Source: CAZHTS01 sp964535315 (lineage in GTDB: Bacteria; Chloroflexota; Anaerolineae; Anaerolineales; Anaerolineaceae). Taken from it: a DNA stretch of 27,078 nucleotides. A model generated the notes under the pieces. That model saw nothing but the letters and a program-made list of their open reading frames with translations. It ran no database searches and had not been told where the DNA came from. Positions within the stretch are counted from its first letter, which is position 1. Every line of letters starts with the position of its first letter. The stretch is from positions 1-27,078 of the forward strand of contig CAZHTS010000062.1 of the NCBI GenBank assembly GCA_964535315.1, given 5' to 3'. A program made the position numbers and the translations under genes. Positions 6,338-14,951 of the stretch are shown here, piece after piece.

Positions 6338-9124
6338 ATGGATCCTATCCTGACCACCAAGCTACATATTCCTGCCGCCCACCCAGGCTGCATCCTGCGC
6401 CCGCAGTTGACCCAAAAGCTGGGCCAGGGGTTGTGGCACGTCCAGAATGAACTCTTTTTGCGGCGTCTGACGCTGATCGCCGCACCGGCGGGGTATGGCA
6501 AGAGTACGCTGCTCTATGAGTGGGTGCGCCATCTCGATCTTCCGGTCGCCTGGGTCACGTTCGATGACGCCGATAACCATTTGGGCCGTTTTCTCCAATA
6601 CGTGACTGCCTCTTTACAAACCATCCAGCCCGATGTGGGGCGGTTGGATCTGGGGGGCTTGCAGTCTTCCGGCGAGGCGGTCTCCAGCGAGTTGATTTCA
6701 AATCTCGTCATTGCTCTGGTAAACGATCTGGCAAATATCCGGCGTCCTTTTCTGTTGGTCTTTGACGATTACCACACCCTGCAAGATCGAGGGATACACC
6801 AGGTGGTGACGTTGTTGCTCGAACACCTGCCGCAAAATCTATCGCTGGTCATCGCCACGCGCGCCGACCCGCCGCTGCCGCTCTCCCGGCTGCGCGCCCG
6901 CCGGCAGATGACCGAGGTGCGCGCCAACGACCTGCGCTTTTCCGACAGCGAGGCCCAGAGGTTTTTCCAGGAGGTCATGAAGCTTGCCCTCCAGGATGAC
7001 GAGGTGGCGGCGTTGACCGGCATCACCGAAGGCTGGGTAGCCGGGCTGCAAATGGCGGCTTTGGCCTTGCAAGGGCGTCCCGACAGCGCCGGCTTTATTC
7101 GCACGTTCAGCGGGCGCGAACGTTTTGTCATCGACTACCTTTTTGAGGAGGTCTTATCCCGGCAGAGAGAATCCGTCCAAAACTTCCTGGTGCAGACTTC
7201 GATCCTGGAGCGGCTGAGCGGGCCTCTGTGCGACGCCGTCTGGGAAGGAAGCCTGCAAGAGGGGGCGTCTTGTGCGCAGGCCGGCCAGTCCATTCTGGAA
7301 TATCTGGAGAGCGCCAACCTCTTTCTGGTGCCGCTCGACGACGAGCGACAGTATTATCGCTACCATCACCTGTTTTCCGACCTGCTGCGTCACCGCTTGC
7401 AACGCAGTTTTCCGGCGCTGGTGCCGGGCTTGCATGCCCGCGCCGCCGCCTGGTTTGAAGCGCAGGGCAGCGCTCCCGAAGCATTTGAACACTGGATCGC
7501 CGCCGGAAATTACGCCAGGGCGGCGCAGGTGGTCGTGCGGTACGGTTATTCGTACTTCGAGCGGGCAGATTTTCAACTGTTGTCCGGGTGGTTGCAGCAT
7601 ATCCCGCCGGAGTTGATCCAGTCTCAGCCCTGGCTGTGCATTTTTCATAGTTGGGGGCTGATTTTCACCGGTCGCTACGGAGAGGCCGACCTGTACCTGC
7701 GCGCGGCCGAAAAAGAACTGGGGCCCATTAGCGCTATGAGCCCCGCCGACCGCTGCGAACAATATGGGCACGTTGCCGCCTCGCGCGCCTTTCTGGCCTC
7801 TCGCAGCCAGGACGCCGAAGGGATCATTCACTACGCCGGCCTGGCTTTGCAATATGTGTCCGCCGATAAACGCGCTTTACGCACTTATGTGGCCTTCTTC
7901 CTCGGGACGGGCAGATACAAGAAGGACCAGTATACCCTGGCGCAAGAGTCCTGGAGAGAAGCCGCCCGCCTGGGCAAAGAAGCCGGCAACGTTATGATTG
8001 CGGTCAACAGCCTGGTCACTCTGGCAGAGTTGAACCGGATTCAGGGCAAACTGCACGAGTCTCTGGGCGTATGCGAGGAAGCCGCCAGGCTGGCCCTCGA
8101 CGAGCGGGGCAGACCTCTGCCGGTTGCGGCCGAAATGTATGTGGGCAGGGCGCGTTTGTATTACGAGTGGAATGATTTCGCATCTGCCGGGGCGGATTTT
8201 GCCGAAGCAGCAAAGTTGATGAAGCTGTACCTCGGGTTTGACTTAAAGGTCGAATATAACGCCTGGCTGGCGGGCCTGCACCTTGCCGCGGGCAGCCCCG
8301 CTCTGGCGGCAGACCTCATCCACGAAATAGAGGCCAGCGACAGGCAGCCGTTTTATAAGTCCGCCGCTGCGTTCCTGGCCTGGCGCATCAATTACTACCT
8401 GGCGCTGGGCGACCTGGCGATGGTCAAACAGATCCTCAGCCAGCAGGACTGGAACCTGGAGGACAAGAATATTTTTGCGTGGGCCGATGCCTTCATCGCT
8501 TACGCCCGTGTGCTCGTCGAGCAAAAAGAGTTTCAACGCGCCGCCGATCTGCTGGAAGCGTGTCGCATACGGCTTGAGCGCTGCGAGTTGTGGGCCCCGG
8601 CGTTAAAAGCGTTGATCGTCCAGGCCCGTATCGCCCACCGGCAGGGCGAGCCCGTTCTCGCTCGGGAACGGATCCGGCGGGCGTTGACGCTGGCCGAAGC
8701 AGAAGGTTTCGTCCGGGTCTTTGTGGACGAGGGGGAAGAGGTCAAAGACCTGATTGCCGGTGAGCGTTCTGCCCTCGCAGCGATGGATGCTGCCGGTGAA
8801 GAGAAGCTGCGCCGGGTGTCTTATATGGACCGGCTGCTGGCTGCGTTCCCCAGCGCAGCGCGGCAAGACGCCGTGAGCCCCCCGCCGAGCGTACCCACAC
8901 CGCCGGTGTGGGGTGCGGACGCCGGCCTGGTGGAGGCGCTGACCGGGCGTGAAATGGAAGTGCTGCGGTTGATTGCAGATGGTTTTTCGAATAAGGAAAT
9001 TGCGGAACGATTGGTCGTAACGGTCGGAACCGTTAAGACCCATACCTCCAACATTTACCGCAAACTGGATGTGGTGGGGCGCACCCGGGCCCTGGCCAGG
9101 GCCCGTGAACTCAACCTGATTTAA
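6338..9124 (+). CDS. MalT-like STAND-ATPase LuxR-family transcriptional regulator
   Basis: This large regulator of about 928 residues probably binds a small inducer and ATP, oligomerises and activates transcription. The N-terminus ILTTKLHIPAAHPGCILRP is typical of the MalT-like group. The Walker A motif APAGYGKST lies near residues 49-57, and FLLVFDDYHTL is the Walker B strand. LVIATRADPPLPLSRLRARR and the winged-helix stretch LTGITEGWVAGLQMAALAL follow, as in MalT-type STAND proteins. The middle, about 370-800, is helical TPR-like repeat sequence and is the likely sensor. The last 62 residues are a LuxR helix-turn-helix (LTGREMEVLRLIADGFSNKE and GTVKTHTSNIYRKL). ATG 6338 was chosen over TTG 6323 because MDPILTTKLHIP fits the family; its ribosome-binding site (AGAAG, close spacing) is weak. 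Targets are unknown; the divergent small gene and the downstream export operon are candidates. Confidence 0.92.
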   Translation: MDPILTTKLHIPAAHPGCILRPQLTQKLGQGLWHVQNELFLRRLTLIAAPAGYGKSTLLYEWVRHLDLPVAWVTFDDADNHLGRFLQYVTASLQTIQPDVGRLDLGGLQSSGEAVSSELISNLVIALVNDLANIRRPFLLVFDDYHTLQDRGIHQVVTLLLEHLPQNLSLVIATRADPPLPLSRLRARRQMTEVRANDLRFSDSEAQRFFQEVMKLALQDDEVAALTGITEGWVAGLQMAALALQGRPDSAGFIRTFSGRERFVIDYLFEEVLSRQRESVQNFLVQTSILERLSGPLCDAVWEGSLQEGASCAQAGQSILEYLESANLFLVPLDDERQYYRYHHLFSDLLRHRLQRSFPALVPGLHARAAAWFEAQGSAPEAFEHWIAAGNYARAAQVVVRYGYSYFERADFQLLSGWLQHIPPELIQSQPWLCIFHSWGLIFTGRYGEADLYLRAAEKELGPISAMSPADRCEQYGHVAASRAFLASRSQDAEGIIHYAGLALQYVSADKRALRTYVAFFLGTGRYKKDQYTLAQESWREAARLGKEAGNVMIAVNSLVTLAELNRIQGKLHESLGVCEEAARLALDERGRPLPVAAEMYVGRARLYYEWNDFASAGADFAEAAKLMKLYLGFDLKVEYNAWLAGLHLAAGSPALAADLIHEIEASDRQPFYKSAAAFLAWRINYYLALGDLAMVKQILSQQDWNLEDKNIFAWADAFIAYARVLVEQKEFQRAADLLEACRIRLERCELWAPALKALIVQARIAHRQGEPVLARERIRRALTLAEAEGFVRVFVDEGEEVKDLIAGERSALAAMDAAGEEKLRRVSYMDRLLAAFPSAARQDAVSPPPSVPTPPVWGADAGLVEALTGREMEVLRLIADGFSNKEIAERLVVTVGTVKTHTSNIYRKLDVVGRTRALARARELNLI

Positions 9125-9171
9125 TTTCCGCCCGCTCTCAGCCTACATCTCAACCCTGATCTCTATCCTTT

Positions 9172-9194
9172 AGCAGATGACCCTCTGCTGTTTT
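9172..9194 (+). terminator. Weak candidate terminator after the LuxR regulator
   Basis: AGCAGA (9172-9177) can pair with TCTGCT (9184-9189) across a 6-base loop and is followed by GTTTT. The stem is only six pairs and the U-tract is short, so this is a weak call. It lies in the 127-base gap between the regulator and the transporter operon. Confidence 0.3.
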
Positions 9195-9251
9195 GCCTTT
9201 AAACTGTCTGCATCAAGATTGATCGCTTATGCAAGATGGATAAAGGTAGCC

Positions 9252-10568
9252 ATGAATCGTTTGGAAAAATCTTTTGAAAAGTTTCTTCTTTTGTGGTCGG
9301 GTGAACTTATTTCGGCCATCGGGAGCGGGCTCACGTCATTTGGCCTGGGGGTGTACGTTTTTCAGCAGACGGGAAAGGCGTCGGCAATGGCGCTGGTAAC
9401 CTTGCTGGCGTTTCTTCCCTCGCTTCTCTTGGGGCCGGTGGCGGGGGTGTTTGCGGACCGTTATGACCGCAGGCTGCTCATGGTGTTGGGCGACAGCCTT
9501 TCTGCGCTGGGGTTGGTGTTCATCCTGGTTTGTATGCTTCAGGGAGAAGCGCAGCTATGGCAGATTTGCGTGGGCGTAACGATTAGCTCGGTGTTTGCGT
9601 CATTGCTCGACCCTGCCTACAAGGCTACGGTGACCGATTTGTTGACCGAGGATCAATACACCAAAGCGAGCGGGCTTGTACAGATGGCGAGTTCGGCAAA
9701 ATATCTGATTTCGCCCATCATTGCAGGCTTTCTGCTTACCGTTGCGGATATTAAGCTTTTGCTGGTCATTGATATCTGCACGTTCTTTGTGACGGTGGTT
9801 GCAACGCTGGTTGTGCGCAGCGGCCTTGCTTCAAAGAAATCTGTGCAGTCACAATCTTTTGTCCGCGAAATCAAAGCCGGCTGGGACGCCGTCTCACAAA
9901 ACAAAGGGGTGTTTGCCCTGGTGATCATGGCGTCGGCGCTGACGTTTTTCCTCGGCTTTATCGAGATGCTCTCCCTGCCGATGATCCTTGCTTTTTCCGA
10001 CACTTCTGTGGCGGGCACGCTTGAAACCATCGCCGCTTCAGGAATGCTGGTATCCAGCGTGTTGATTGGCATTCTGCCGATCAAACAGGGTTATGTGAAA
10101 CTACTTTCGATTTCGCTGTTTGGCGAAGGGCTGTTTATGGCGATGTTTGGGCTGCGCGAAAATATTGCGCTCATCGGCATCTCGGGTTTTCTCTTTTTTG
10201 CGATGATGCCGTTTGCAAATGCGAGCCTTGATTTCCTCGTCCGCACTAACATTGAAAATTCTGTGCAGGGCAGAGCGTGGGCGCTGATCGGGCTGATTTC
10301 TCAACTTGGTTTTGTGGCTGCCTATGCGTTCTCGGGCGTGCTTGCAGATTATGTGTTTACGCCGCTGCTGCTGGATGGCGGGGCGCTTGCAGACAGCGTG
10401 GGCAGGATCACCGGCACGGGCAGCGGCAGGGGGACGGGTTTCCTCATCCTCCTGGCGGGGGTGTTGTTGTGTGTGACGGCGGTCATCGTCTATCACATGC
10501 CATCGATCAGGAAGCTGGAAAATAGAGGCAATGTATGTACTTCAGAGCAATCCGTAATGACATTTTAA
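9252..10568 (+). CDS. MFS drug/metabolite exporter (MefA/EntS-like MFS_3)
   Basis: This is a 438-residue polytopic protein with about 12 hydrophobic segments, probably a proton-driven exporter. The first helix pair begins LLWSGELISAIGSGLTSFGL. The loop between helices 2 and 3 has the MFS motif A variant FADRYDRR (residues 68-74), and the central loop is about residues 195-210. ATG 9252 was chosen over the upstream in-frame ATG at 9177 because MNRLEKSFEKFLLLWSGE is the usual N-terminus and AAAGGT lies just ahead of it; the extra 25 residues look non-coding. The gene ends 34 bases inside the next one, so it forms an operon with the FtsX-type permease and the ATPase. An MFS exporter sharing an operon with a MacB-like ABC pair suggests joint resistance to, or export of, a peptide or antibiotic, but no substrate is visible. 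Confidence 0.88.
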   Translation: MNRLEKSFEKFLLLWSGELISAIGSGLTSFGLGVYVFQQTGKASAMALVTLLAFLPSLLLGPVAGVFADRYDRRLLMVLGDSLSALGLVFILVCMLQGEAQLWQICVGVTISSVFASLLDPAYKATVTDLLTEDQYTKASGLVQMASSAKYLISPIIAGFLLTVADIKLLLVIDICTFFVTVVATLVVRSGLASKKSVQSQSFVREIKAGWDAVSQNKGVFALVIMASALTFFLGFIEMLSLPMILAFSDTSVAGTLETIAASGMLVSSVLIGILPIKQGYVKLLSISLFGEGLFMAMFGLRENIALIGISGFLFFAMMPFANASLDFLVRTNIENSVQGRAWALIGLISQLGFVAAYAFSGVLADYVFTPLLLDGGALADSVGRITGTGSGRGTGFLILLAGVLLCVTAVIVYHMPSIRKLENRGNVCTSEQSVMTF

Positions 10569-12853
10569 AGAGTAAGGCGATCACGCTGACTACCACGATC
10601 TTTGTCGCAGCCGCGGCCATGCTGGTTTCGCTTGCGGCGATCCTCGTCGTAAATCTTTCGGGCGCAATCGATCTGCTCATGACACGGGCAGAAACCCCGC
10701 ATTTCATGCAGATGCACTCGGGTGAAATTGACCGGGCGCGGCTTACGGCTTTTGCACAGCAGAGCGCCAATGTGGCTGAATTTCAGGTGCTCGAATTTCT
10801 CAACGTTGACGGGGCGCAGATTCGATTTGAAAAAGGGTCGCTGGCGGGCAGCGTTCAGGATAACGGGTTTTCCACGCAGAGCGAAAAGTTCGATTATCTT
10901 CTCGATCTGAATGGAAAGGTCATCCAGGTGGGGGATGGCGAGATTTACGTCCCGATTTGTTATCTGCAAGATGGCAGCGCAAAGACCGGCGACAGGCTGT
11001 GGATATCCACCAAAGAATTTACCGTTGCCGGATTTCTTCGCGATTCACAGATGAACTCGCTGTTGGCCTCGTCGAAGCGGTTTCTGGTGAGCCACAATGA
11101 TTATGCGGAAATCAAAGGCCTGGGAAGTACGGAGTATTTGATCGAGTTCAGGTTAATCGACCTGTCTGCGCTGGGCGCCTTTGAAGCCGCCTATACCGCT
11201 GCGGGGCTGGATGCAAACGGGCCGACGATCACCTATCCGCTCTTCAAGACGATGAATGCGATTTCTGACGGGCTGATGATTGCGGTGATTCTCCTGGTAA
11301 GTGCGCTGGTCGTTGCCATCGCCTTCCTGTGCATCCGCTTCACGCTGCTGGCGAAGATCGATGAAGATTACCGTGAAATCGGCGTCATGAAGGCAATCGG
11401 GCTGCCGGTTGCCGATATTAAGAAAATCTACATTGCAAAATACGCTGTCGTTGCCGCGGTGGGCTGTATTCTTGGGTTTGCGCTTTCGTTTGTGTTCAGG
11501 GGCAGGCTTCTGGAAAATATCCGGCTGTACATGGGCGAAAGCGAAAACCCTTCTCTGGCCTTGTCGGTCGGGTTGATGGGGCTGCTGCTGGTGTTCCTTG
11601 CGATCCTCGCCTATGTCAACGGCGTGCTGGAGCGCTTCCGGAGAATATCGCCCGCCGAAGCTGTTCGCTTTGGAACGACGCAGGAAAAATTCGGCGGGGC
11701 AAGGCTTCTCTGTCTCAGCAAGAACAGGCTGCTCGCCACCAATGTTTTCCTGGGCGTCAAGGATGTGCTTGCGCGCAAACGGCTGTATGCCACAATGCTT
11801 GCGGTGCTGGTAATCTCGGCGTTCATCATCATCGTGCCGCAGAATCTGCACAACACCATCTCTTCGAAAGATTTTATCGCCTATATGGGGATGGGAAATT
11901 GCGATCTGCGCATCGATATCCAGCAGCGGGACGACATCCCTGGAAAAGCGGCGAAAATTGCGCAGGCGATGGAGGCTGACCGATCTATTTCCAGGTACGT
12001 GGTGCTCACCACCCAGACCTTTCTGGCAAGGATGGAAGACGGCTCGGAGGAGCGCATAAAAGTTGAACTGGGCGACCATTCTGTATTCCCCCTACAATAC
12101 GCCGCCGGCAGAGCGCCCGGCGCGAAGGACGAAATTGCGCTTTCGGTGTTGCTCGCCAACGAACTCGGCAAAAAGGTCGGCGATACCCTCCCGTTGGTGA
12201 TTGCGGGCCGTGAGGAAAATCTCACCGTGTGCGGCATCTATTCCGACATTACCAATGGCGGCAAAACGGCAAAGGCCGTCTTTGGCGGCGATTCGGCCGA
12301 CGTTATGTGGAGCGTGATCAGCGCACAGCTTGTGGATGGAGCGCTTGCCGGGGCAAAGACGGCGGAATATGCGGCCCGCTTTGATTTCGCAAAAGTTTCG
12401 GGCATCGATGAATACATTGCCCAGACGTTTCGGGCGACGATCCGCTCCGTCGAAACGTCCACGTATGCAGCGATTGCCATTGCGCTGGCGATTACGGCGC
12501 TGGTTACCCTGTTGTTTATGAGAATGCTGGTCACAAAGGATCGCTATTCGATTGCGGTAATGAAAGCGTTTGGTTTTACCAATGCGGATATCACGGCGCA
12601 GTATGTTGCGCGGGCGGTGTTCGTTCTGATTGCCGGCGTCCTTCTCGGAACGTTGCTGGCGAACACGCTCGGGGAGGCGCTTGCGGGTGCGGTGATCTCC
12701 TCGTTTGGCGCGTCGTCGTTTCAGTTCACCGTCGACCCGTTTACGGCCTACCTGCTCTGCCCGGTGATGATGGGCTGCACGGCGCTGGTTGCCACGCTTG
12801 CCGGCACGATGGATGCGGGCCGGATCAAGATATCCGAAAATATTAAGGAGTAA
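10535..12853 (+). CDS. FtsX/MacB-type ABC transporter permease
   Basis: This 772-residue membrane protein has two FtsX-like halves. An N-terminal helix lies at about residues 16-43, followed by an extracytoplasmic domain (about 50-235). A first bundle of three helices ends around residue 370, and its cytoplasmic loop contains REIGVMKAIGLPVADIKK. A further helix starts the second half near residue 415 (ATMLAVLVISAFIIIVPQN), then a second extracytoplasmic domain, then three C-terminal helices with the matching loop YSIAVMKAFGFTNADI. The repeated MKA(I/F)G motif is the family signature for contact with the ATPase. Such proteins act as mechanotransmission or export machines rather than classical importers. 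The start lies 34 bases inside the MFS gene, with AGAGG ahead of the ATG, so translation is likely coupled. The ATPase begins 6 bases after its stop. Confidence 0.92.
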   Translation: MYFRAIRNDILKSKAITLTTTIFVAAAAMLVSLAAILVVNLSGAIDLLMTRAETPHFMQMHSGEIDRARLTAFAQQSANVAEFQVLEFLNVDGAQIRFEKGSLAGSVQDNGFSTQSEKFDYLLDLNGKVIQVGDGEIYVPICYLQDGSAKTGDRLWISTKEFTVAGFLRDSQMNSLLASSKRFLVSHNDYAEIKGLGSTEYLIEFRLIDLSALGAFEAAYTAAGLDANGPTITYPLFKTMNAISDGLMIAVILLVSALVVAIAFLCIRFTLLAKIDEDYREIGVMKAIGLPVADIKKIYIAKYAVVAAVGCILGFALSFVFRGRLLENIRLYMGESENPSLALSVGLMGLLLVFLAILAYVNGVLERFRRISPAEAVRFGTTQEKFGGARLLCLSKNRLLATNVFLGVKDVLARKRLYATMLAVLVISAFIIIVPQNLHNTISSKDFIAYMGMGNCDLRIDIQQRDDIPGKAAKIAQAMEADRSISRYVVLTTQTFLARMEDGSEERIKVELGDHSVFPLQYAAGRAPGAKDEIALSVLLANELGKKVGDTLPLVIAGREENLTVCGIYSDITNGGKTAKAVFGGDSADVMWSVISAQLVDGALAGAKTAEYAARFDFAKVSGIDEYIAQTFRATIRSVETSTYAAIAIALAITALVTLLFMRMLVTKDRYSIAVMKAFGFTNADITAQYVARAVFVLIAGVLLGTLLANTLGEALAGAVISSFGASSFQFTVDPFTAYLLCPVMMGCTALVATLAGTMDAGRIKISENIKE

Positions 12854-12859
12854 TGACTC

Positions 12860-13624
12860 ATGAAGAAGATTGTTGCCTGTGAGAATATCGTCAAGTCTTT
12901 TGGCGTGGGAGATGAAAAGCGCAACGTCCTCGATGGTGTGACTGTTGCAATCAACGAGGGCGAGTTTGTGGCGGTGATGGGGCCCTCGGGCTCGGGAAAA
13001 TCGACGCTGATGTTTGCGTTAAGTGGCATGGATGGCGTTGACACGGGAAAGGTCGTTTTTGACGGCAGGGATTTATCGGCGCTCAAGGAAAATGAGCTCG
13101 CCGATATCCGCAGAACAAAGATGGGGTTTGTTTTTCAGCAGCCGACTTTGCTGCGAAATTTGAACATCCTCGACAACATCATTCTTGCGTCCCTGCGCGA
13201 TAACCGGGCGCGGGCGGCGGAGATCACGGCAAAGGCAAGAGCGTTTATGCAAAAGGCGGGCATCACCGAACTGGAAAAGCGTGATATTACCCAGGCTTCG
13301 GGCGGGCAGCTTCAACGTGTGGGCATATGCCGGGCGCTGATGAACGACCCTGAGATCATCTTCGGCGACGAGCCAACCGGCGCGTTGAATTCAAAGTCTG
13401 CCAACGAGGTCATGAAGCTGCTGGCCGAGATTCACCGCAGCGGCACGACGATCCTGCTGGTCACGCACGACGCCCGGGTGGCCGCCAAAACCGGGCGGGT
13501 GCTGTTTATGCTCGATGGCAAGATCGTGGGCGAGTACCTGGCCGGGGCGTACGATGAAGCGCGAGACGATCTCAAGCAGCGCGAAGAACGTCTCAGCGCG
13601 TGGTTGAGCACAATGAAGTTCTAG
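12860..13624 (+). CDS. ABC transporter ATP-binding protein (MacB/LolD type)
   Basis: This 254-residue nucleotide-binding subunit powers the preceding permease. Visible motifs are Walker A GPSGSGKST (41-49), the Q-loop FQQP (92-95), signature ASGGQLQR (146-153), Walker B IIFGDEP with catalytic E171, the D-loop GALNSKS, and the switch histidine H203 in LLVTHDARV. The pattern matches the o228/LolD/MacB subfamily rather than the sugar-importer ATPases, which have an extra C-terminal regulatory domain absent here. The ribosome-binding site AAGGAG sits ahead of ATG 12860. The gene closes the three-gene export operon and converges with lacI, with a hairpin in the 22-base gap. Confidence 0.96.
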   Translation: MKKIVACENIVKSFGVGDEKRNVLDGVTVAINEGEFVAVMGPSGSGKSTLMFALSGMDGVDTGKVVFDGRDLSALKENELADIRRTKMGFVFQQPTLLRNLNILDNIILASLRDNRARAAEITAKARAFMQKAGITELEKRDITQASGGQLQRVGICRALMNDPEIIFGDEPTGALNSKSANEVMKLLAEIHRSGTTILLVTHDARVAAKTGRVLFMLDGKIVGEYLAGAYDEARDDLKQREERLSAWLSTMKF

Positions 13625-13625
13625 C

Positions 13626-13646
13626 CCGGCAGGCTGTGACTGCCGG
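13626..13646. terminator. GC-rich hairpin in a convergent gap, possible bidirectional terminator
   Basis: CCGGCAG (13626-13632) pairs perfectly with CTGCCGG (13640-13646) across a 7-base loop. It fills almost the whole 22-base gap between the ATPase stop and the lacI stop. There is no U-tract on either strand, so intrinsic termination is uncertain. The placement between two converging genes is what supports the call. Confidence 0.5.
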
Positions 13647-14684
13647 TTATGCCGTGATGGAAGCGACAGAGGCCCGTTCGATCAGGCGGCAGGGCAGGAT
13701 GACGCAATTCTGGTCGACGGCCTGGCCTTCGGCCAGGGCGAGCACCATTCTGGCGCTCTCGTGGCCGATTTCGTTGTTGGGCAGTTGAATGGTCGTGAGC
13801 GGGACGGGTAAATAGCGGGCGATTTCACGGTTGTCGAAGCCGATGATCGAAAGGTCTTGCGGGATTTTCAGGCCCGCTTCTTGGGCGGAATTCAGGCAGC
13901 CGGCGGCCATGAGGTCGTTCATGGCGAATATGGCGGTCGGGCGGTCGGGCAGGGCGAGCAACTGCCGGGTCAGTTGATAGCCGGATTCGTATTCCCAGTC
14001 GCCGTAGCGGATGTAGGGGGCGTCGATGTGCAAACCGGCGGCTTCAACCGCGGATCGAAAGCCTTTCATACGTTCGTGGGTCGGGAATGAATCGGGGTGT
14101 CCGGCGATCACGGCGATCTGGCGATGGCCGTGGTTAATCAGATAGTTGGTGGCGTTGATGGCGCTGTCGAAGTTGTTGTAGGTGACGTAATGATCCTGGT
14201 TTGCGCCGTGTGAATAGGCAAACACAAACGGCGTCTCAATGGGGTTGATGATGTAGTCGATGTGGCGGTCGTGCAGACCCACGTAGATGATGCCGTCCAC
14301 ATGTGAGCGCAGCAGCAGCTGTACGCGGTCGTTGATGTATTCCTTGAAGCCTTCGATGCGGTCGTACTGGTTATACAGTTTTTCCAGCATGTGCAGGTCG
14401 TTCAGGATCATCTGGTATCCACTGGTATCCAGGTATTCTTCGACGCCGTTGACGATATCGGCGATGGGCAGGCCGCGGATATCCTCGACGAGCACGCCGA
14501 TGGTCAGGGTTTTGCCGACGCGCAGCGATTTTGCCAGGGTGTGCGGTGAAAAGTTGGTCTGGTTGATGGCGTCGAGGATGCGCCTGGTGGTTTCTTCGCT
14601 GAGCTGTTTTTTGCCGTTGATGACATAAGAAACCGAGGCGACCGATACGCCTGCCAATTTAGCGATGTCTTTGAGTGTTGTCAT
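13647..14684 (-). CDS. LacI-family repressor of the arabinoside operon
   Basis: This 345-residue repressor has an N-terminal helix-turn-helix MTTLKDIAKLAGVSVASVSY and a hinge helix AKSLRVGKT, in which L54 matches the leucine that PurR wedges into the central CpG of its operator. The rest is a periplasmic-binding-protein-like effector domain (IGVLVEDIRGLPIADIVNGV, HRQIAVIAGHPDSFPTHERM, PTAIFAMNDLMAAGCL, LSIIGFDNREIARYLPVPLT). It is divergent from the arabinofuranosidase operon, and palindromes with a central CpG lie at both promoters. It therefore probably represses the operon and itself and is released by an arabinose-derived sugar. That effector is inferred from the neighbours, not read from the binding pocket. 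The ribosome-binding site is weak. The 3' end converges with the export operon. Confidence 0.95.
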   Translation of the reverse strand: MTTLKDIAKLAGVSVASVSYVINGKKQLSEETTRRILDAINQTNFSPHTLAKSLRVGKTLTIGVLVEDIRGLPIADIVNGVEEYLDTSGYQMILNDLHMLEKLYNQYDRIEGFKEYINDRVQLLLRSHVDGIIYVGLHDRHIDYIINPIETPFVFAYSHGANQDHYVTYNNFDSAINATNYLINHGHRQIAVIAGHPDSFPTHERMKGFRSAVEAAGLHIDAPYIRYGDWEYESGYQLTRQLLALPDRPTAIFAMNDLMAAGCLNSAQEAGLKIPQDLSIIGFDNREIARYLPVPLTTIQLPNNEIGHESARMVLALAEGQAVDQNCVILPCRLIERASVASITA

Positions 14685-14749
14685 AGGCTACCCACAGGAT
14701 TACGACGGATGGCCAGCAGCCGGACGATTTTCCGCGTGGCTCCAAAGGC

Positions 14750-14755
14750 ATTATA
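14750..14755 (-). promoter_or_regulatory. -10 box of the lacI promoter
   Basis: Read on the minus strand, 14755-14750 is TATAAT, a perfect -10 hexamer. It would start transcription near 14743, giving a leader of about 59 bases before lacI. The -35 region is poor (TGAACC at 18-base spacing). A LacI-type palindrome fills the spacer directly upstream, which predicts autoregulation. Confidence 0.5.
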
Positions 14756-14771
14756 CCTTAATCGATTGACC
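14756..14771. promoter_or_regulatory. Second LacI operator (imperfect), in the lacI promoter spacer
   Basis: CCTTAATCGATTGACC matches the perfect operator at 14914 in 13 of 16 positions, with the central TTAATCGATT identical. It abuts the lacI -10 box. Its centre is 158 bp from the other operator centre, close to 15 helical turns at 10.5 bp per turn, so both sites would face the same side of the helix. Confidence 0.6.
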
Positions 14772-14872
14772 GGGGTTCAGACGGGAGGAGCGAGCGCCGG
14801 ACGGGCATATTACAAAAATCACCTGGTTTCAGGAATGATTTCCCGTTCTGGGGGCAAATGGAAATGAGCGTA

Positions 14873-14901
14873 TTGACAAGGGCCGGGAGAGTCTATATAA
14901 T
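14873..14901 (+). promoter_or_regulatory. Consensus sigma-70 promoter of the arabinoside operon
   Basis: TTGACA at 14873-14878 and TATAAT at 14896-14901 are both exact consensus hexamers with the ideal 17-base spacer. Transcription should begin near 14908. A promoter this strong with an operator immediately downstream fits tight repression and high induced output. The leader to the GH127 start at 14952 is about 44 bases. Confidence 0.9.
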
Positions 14902-14913
14902 CTTCTTATCGAT

Positions 14914-14929
14914 GGTTAATCGATTAACC
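14914..14929. promoter_or_regulatory. LacI-family operator (perfect palindrome) at the operon promoter
   Basis: GGTTAATCGATTAACC is a perfect 16-bp inverted repeat with a central CpG, the form expected for LacI/PurR proteins with a hinge leucine. It covers about +6 to +21 relative to the predicted start, so bound repressor would block promoter escape. The sequence ATCGAT also occurs just before it, at 14908-14913. Confidence 0.85.
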
Positions 14930-14951
14930 CCAAAGCTATGATTGAGAAAAC

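Noticed and set aside
6238..6501. Extension of the 71-residue gene to a 159-residue frame
   Set aside because: The added part runs antisense through the start of the LuxR regulator, has no ribosome-binding site, and the AGGAG before 6237 fixes the shorter start.
12860..13624. ATPase considered as the missing sugar-importer ATPase
   Set aside because: It is short, lacks the sugar-ATPase regulatory domain, and is coupled to an FtsX-type permease on the other side of lacI.
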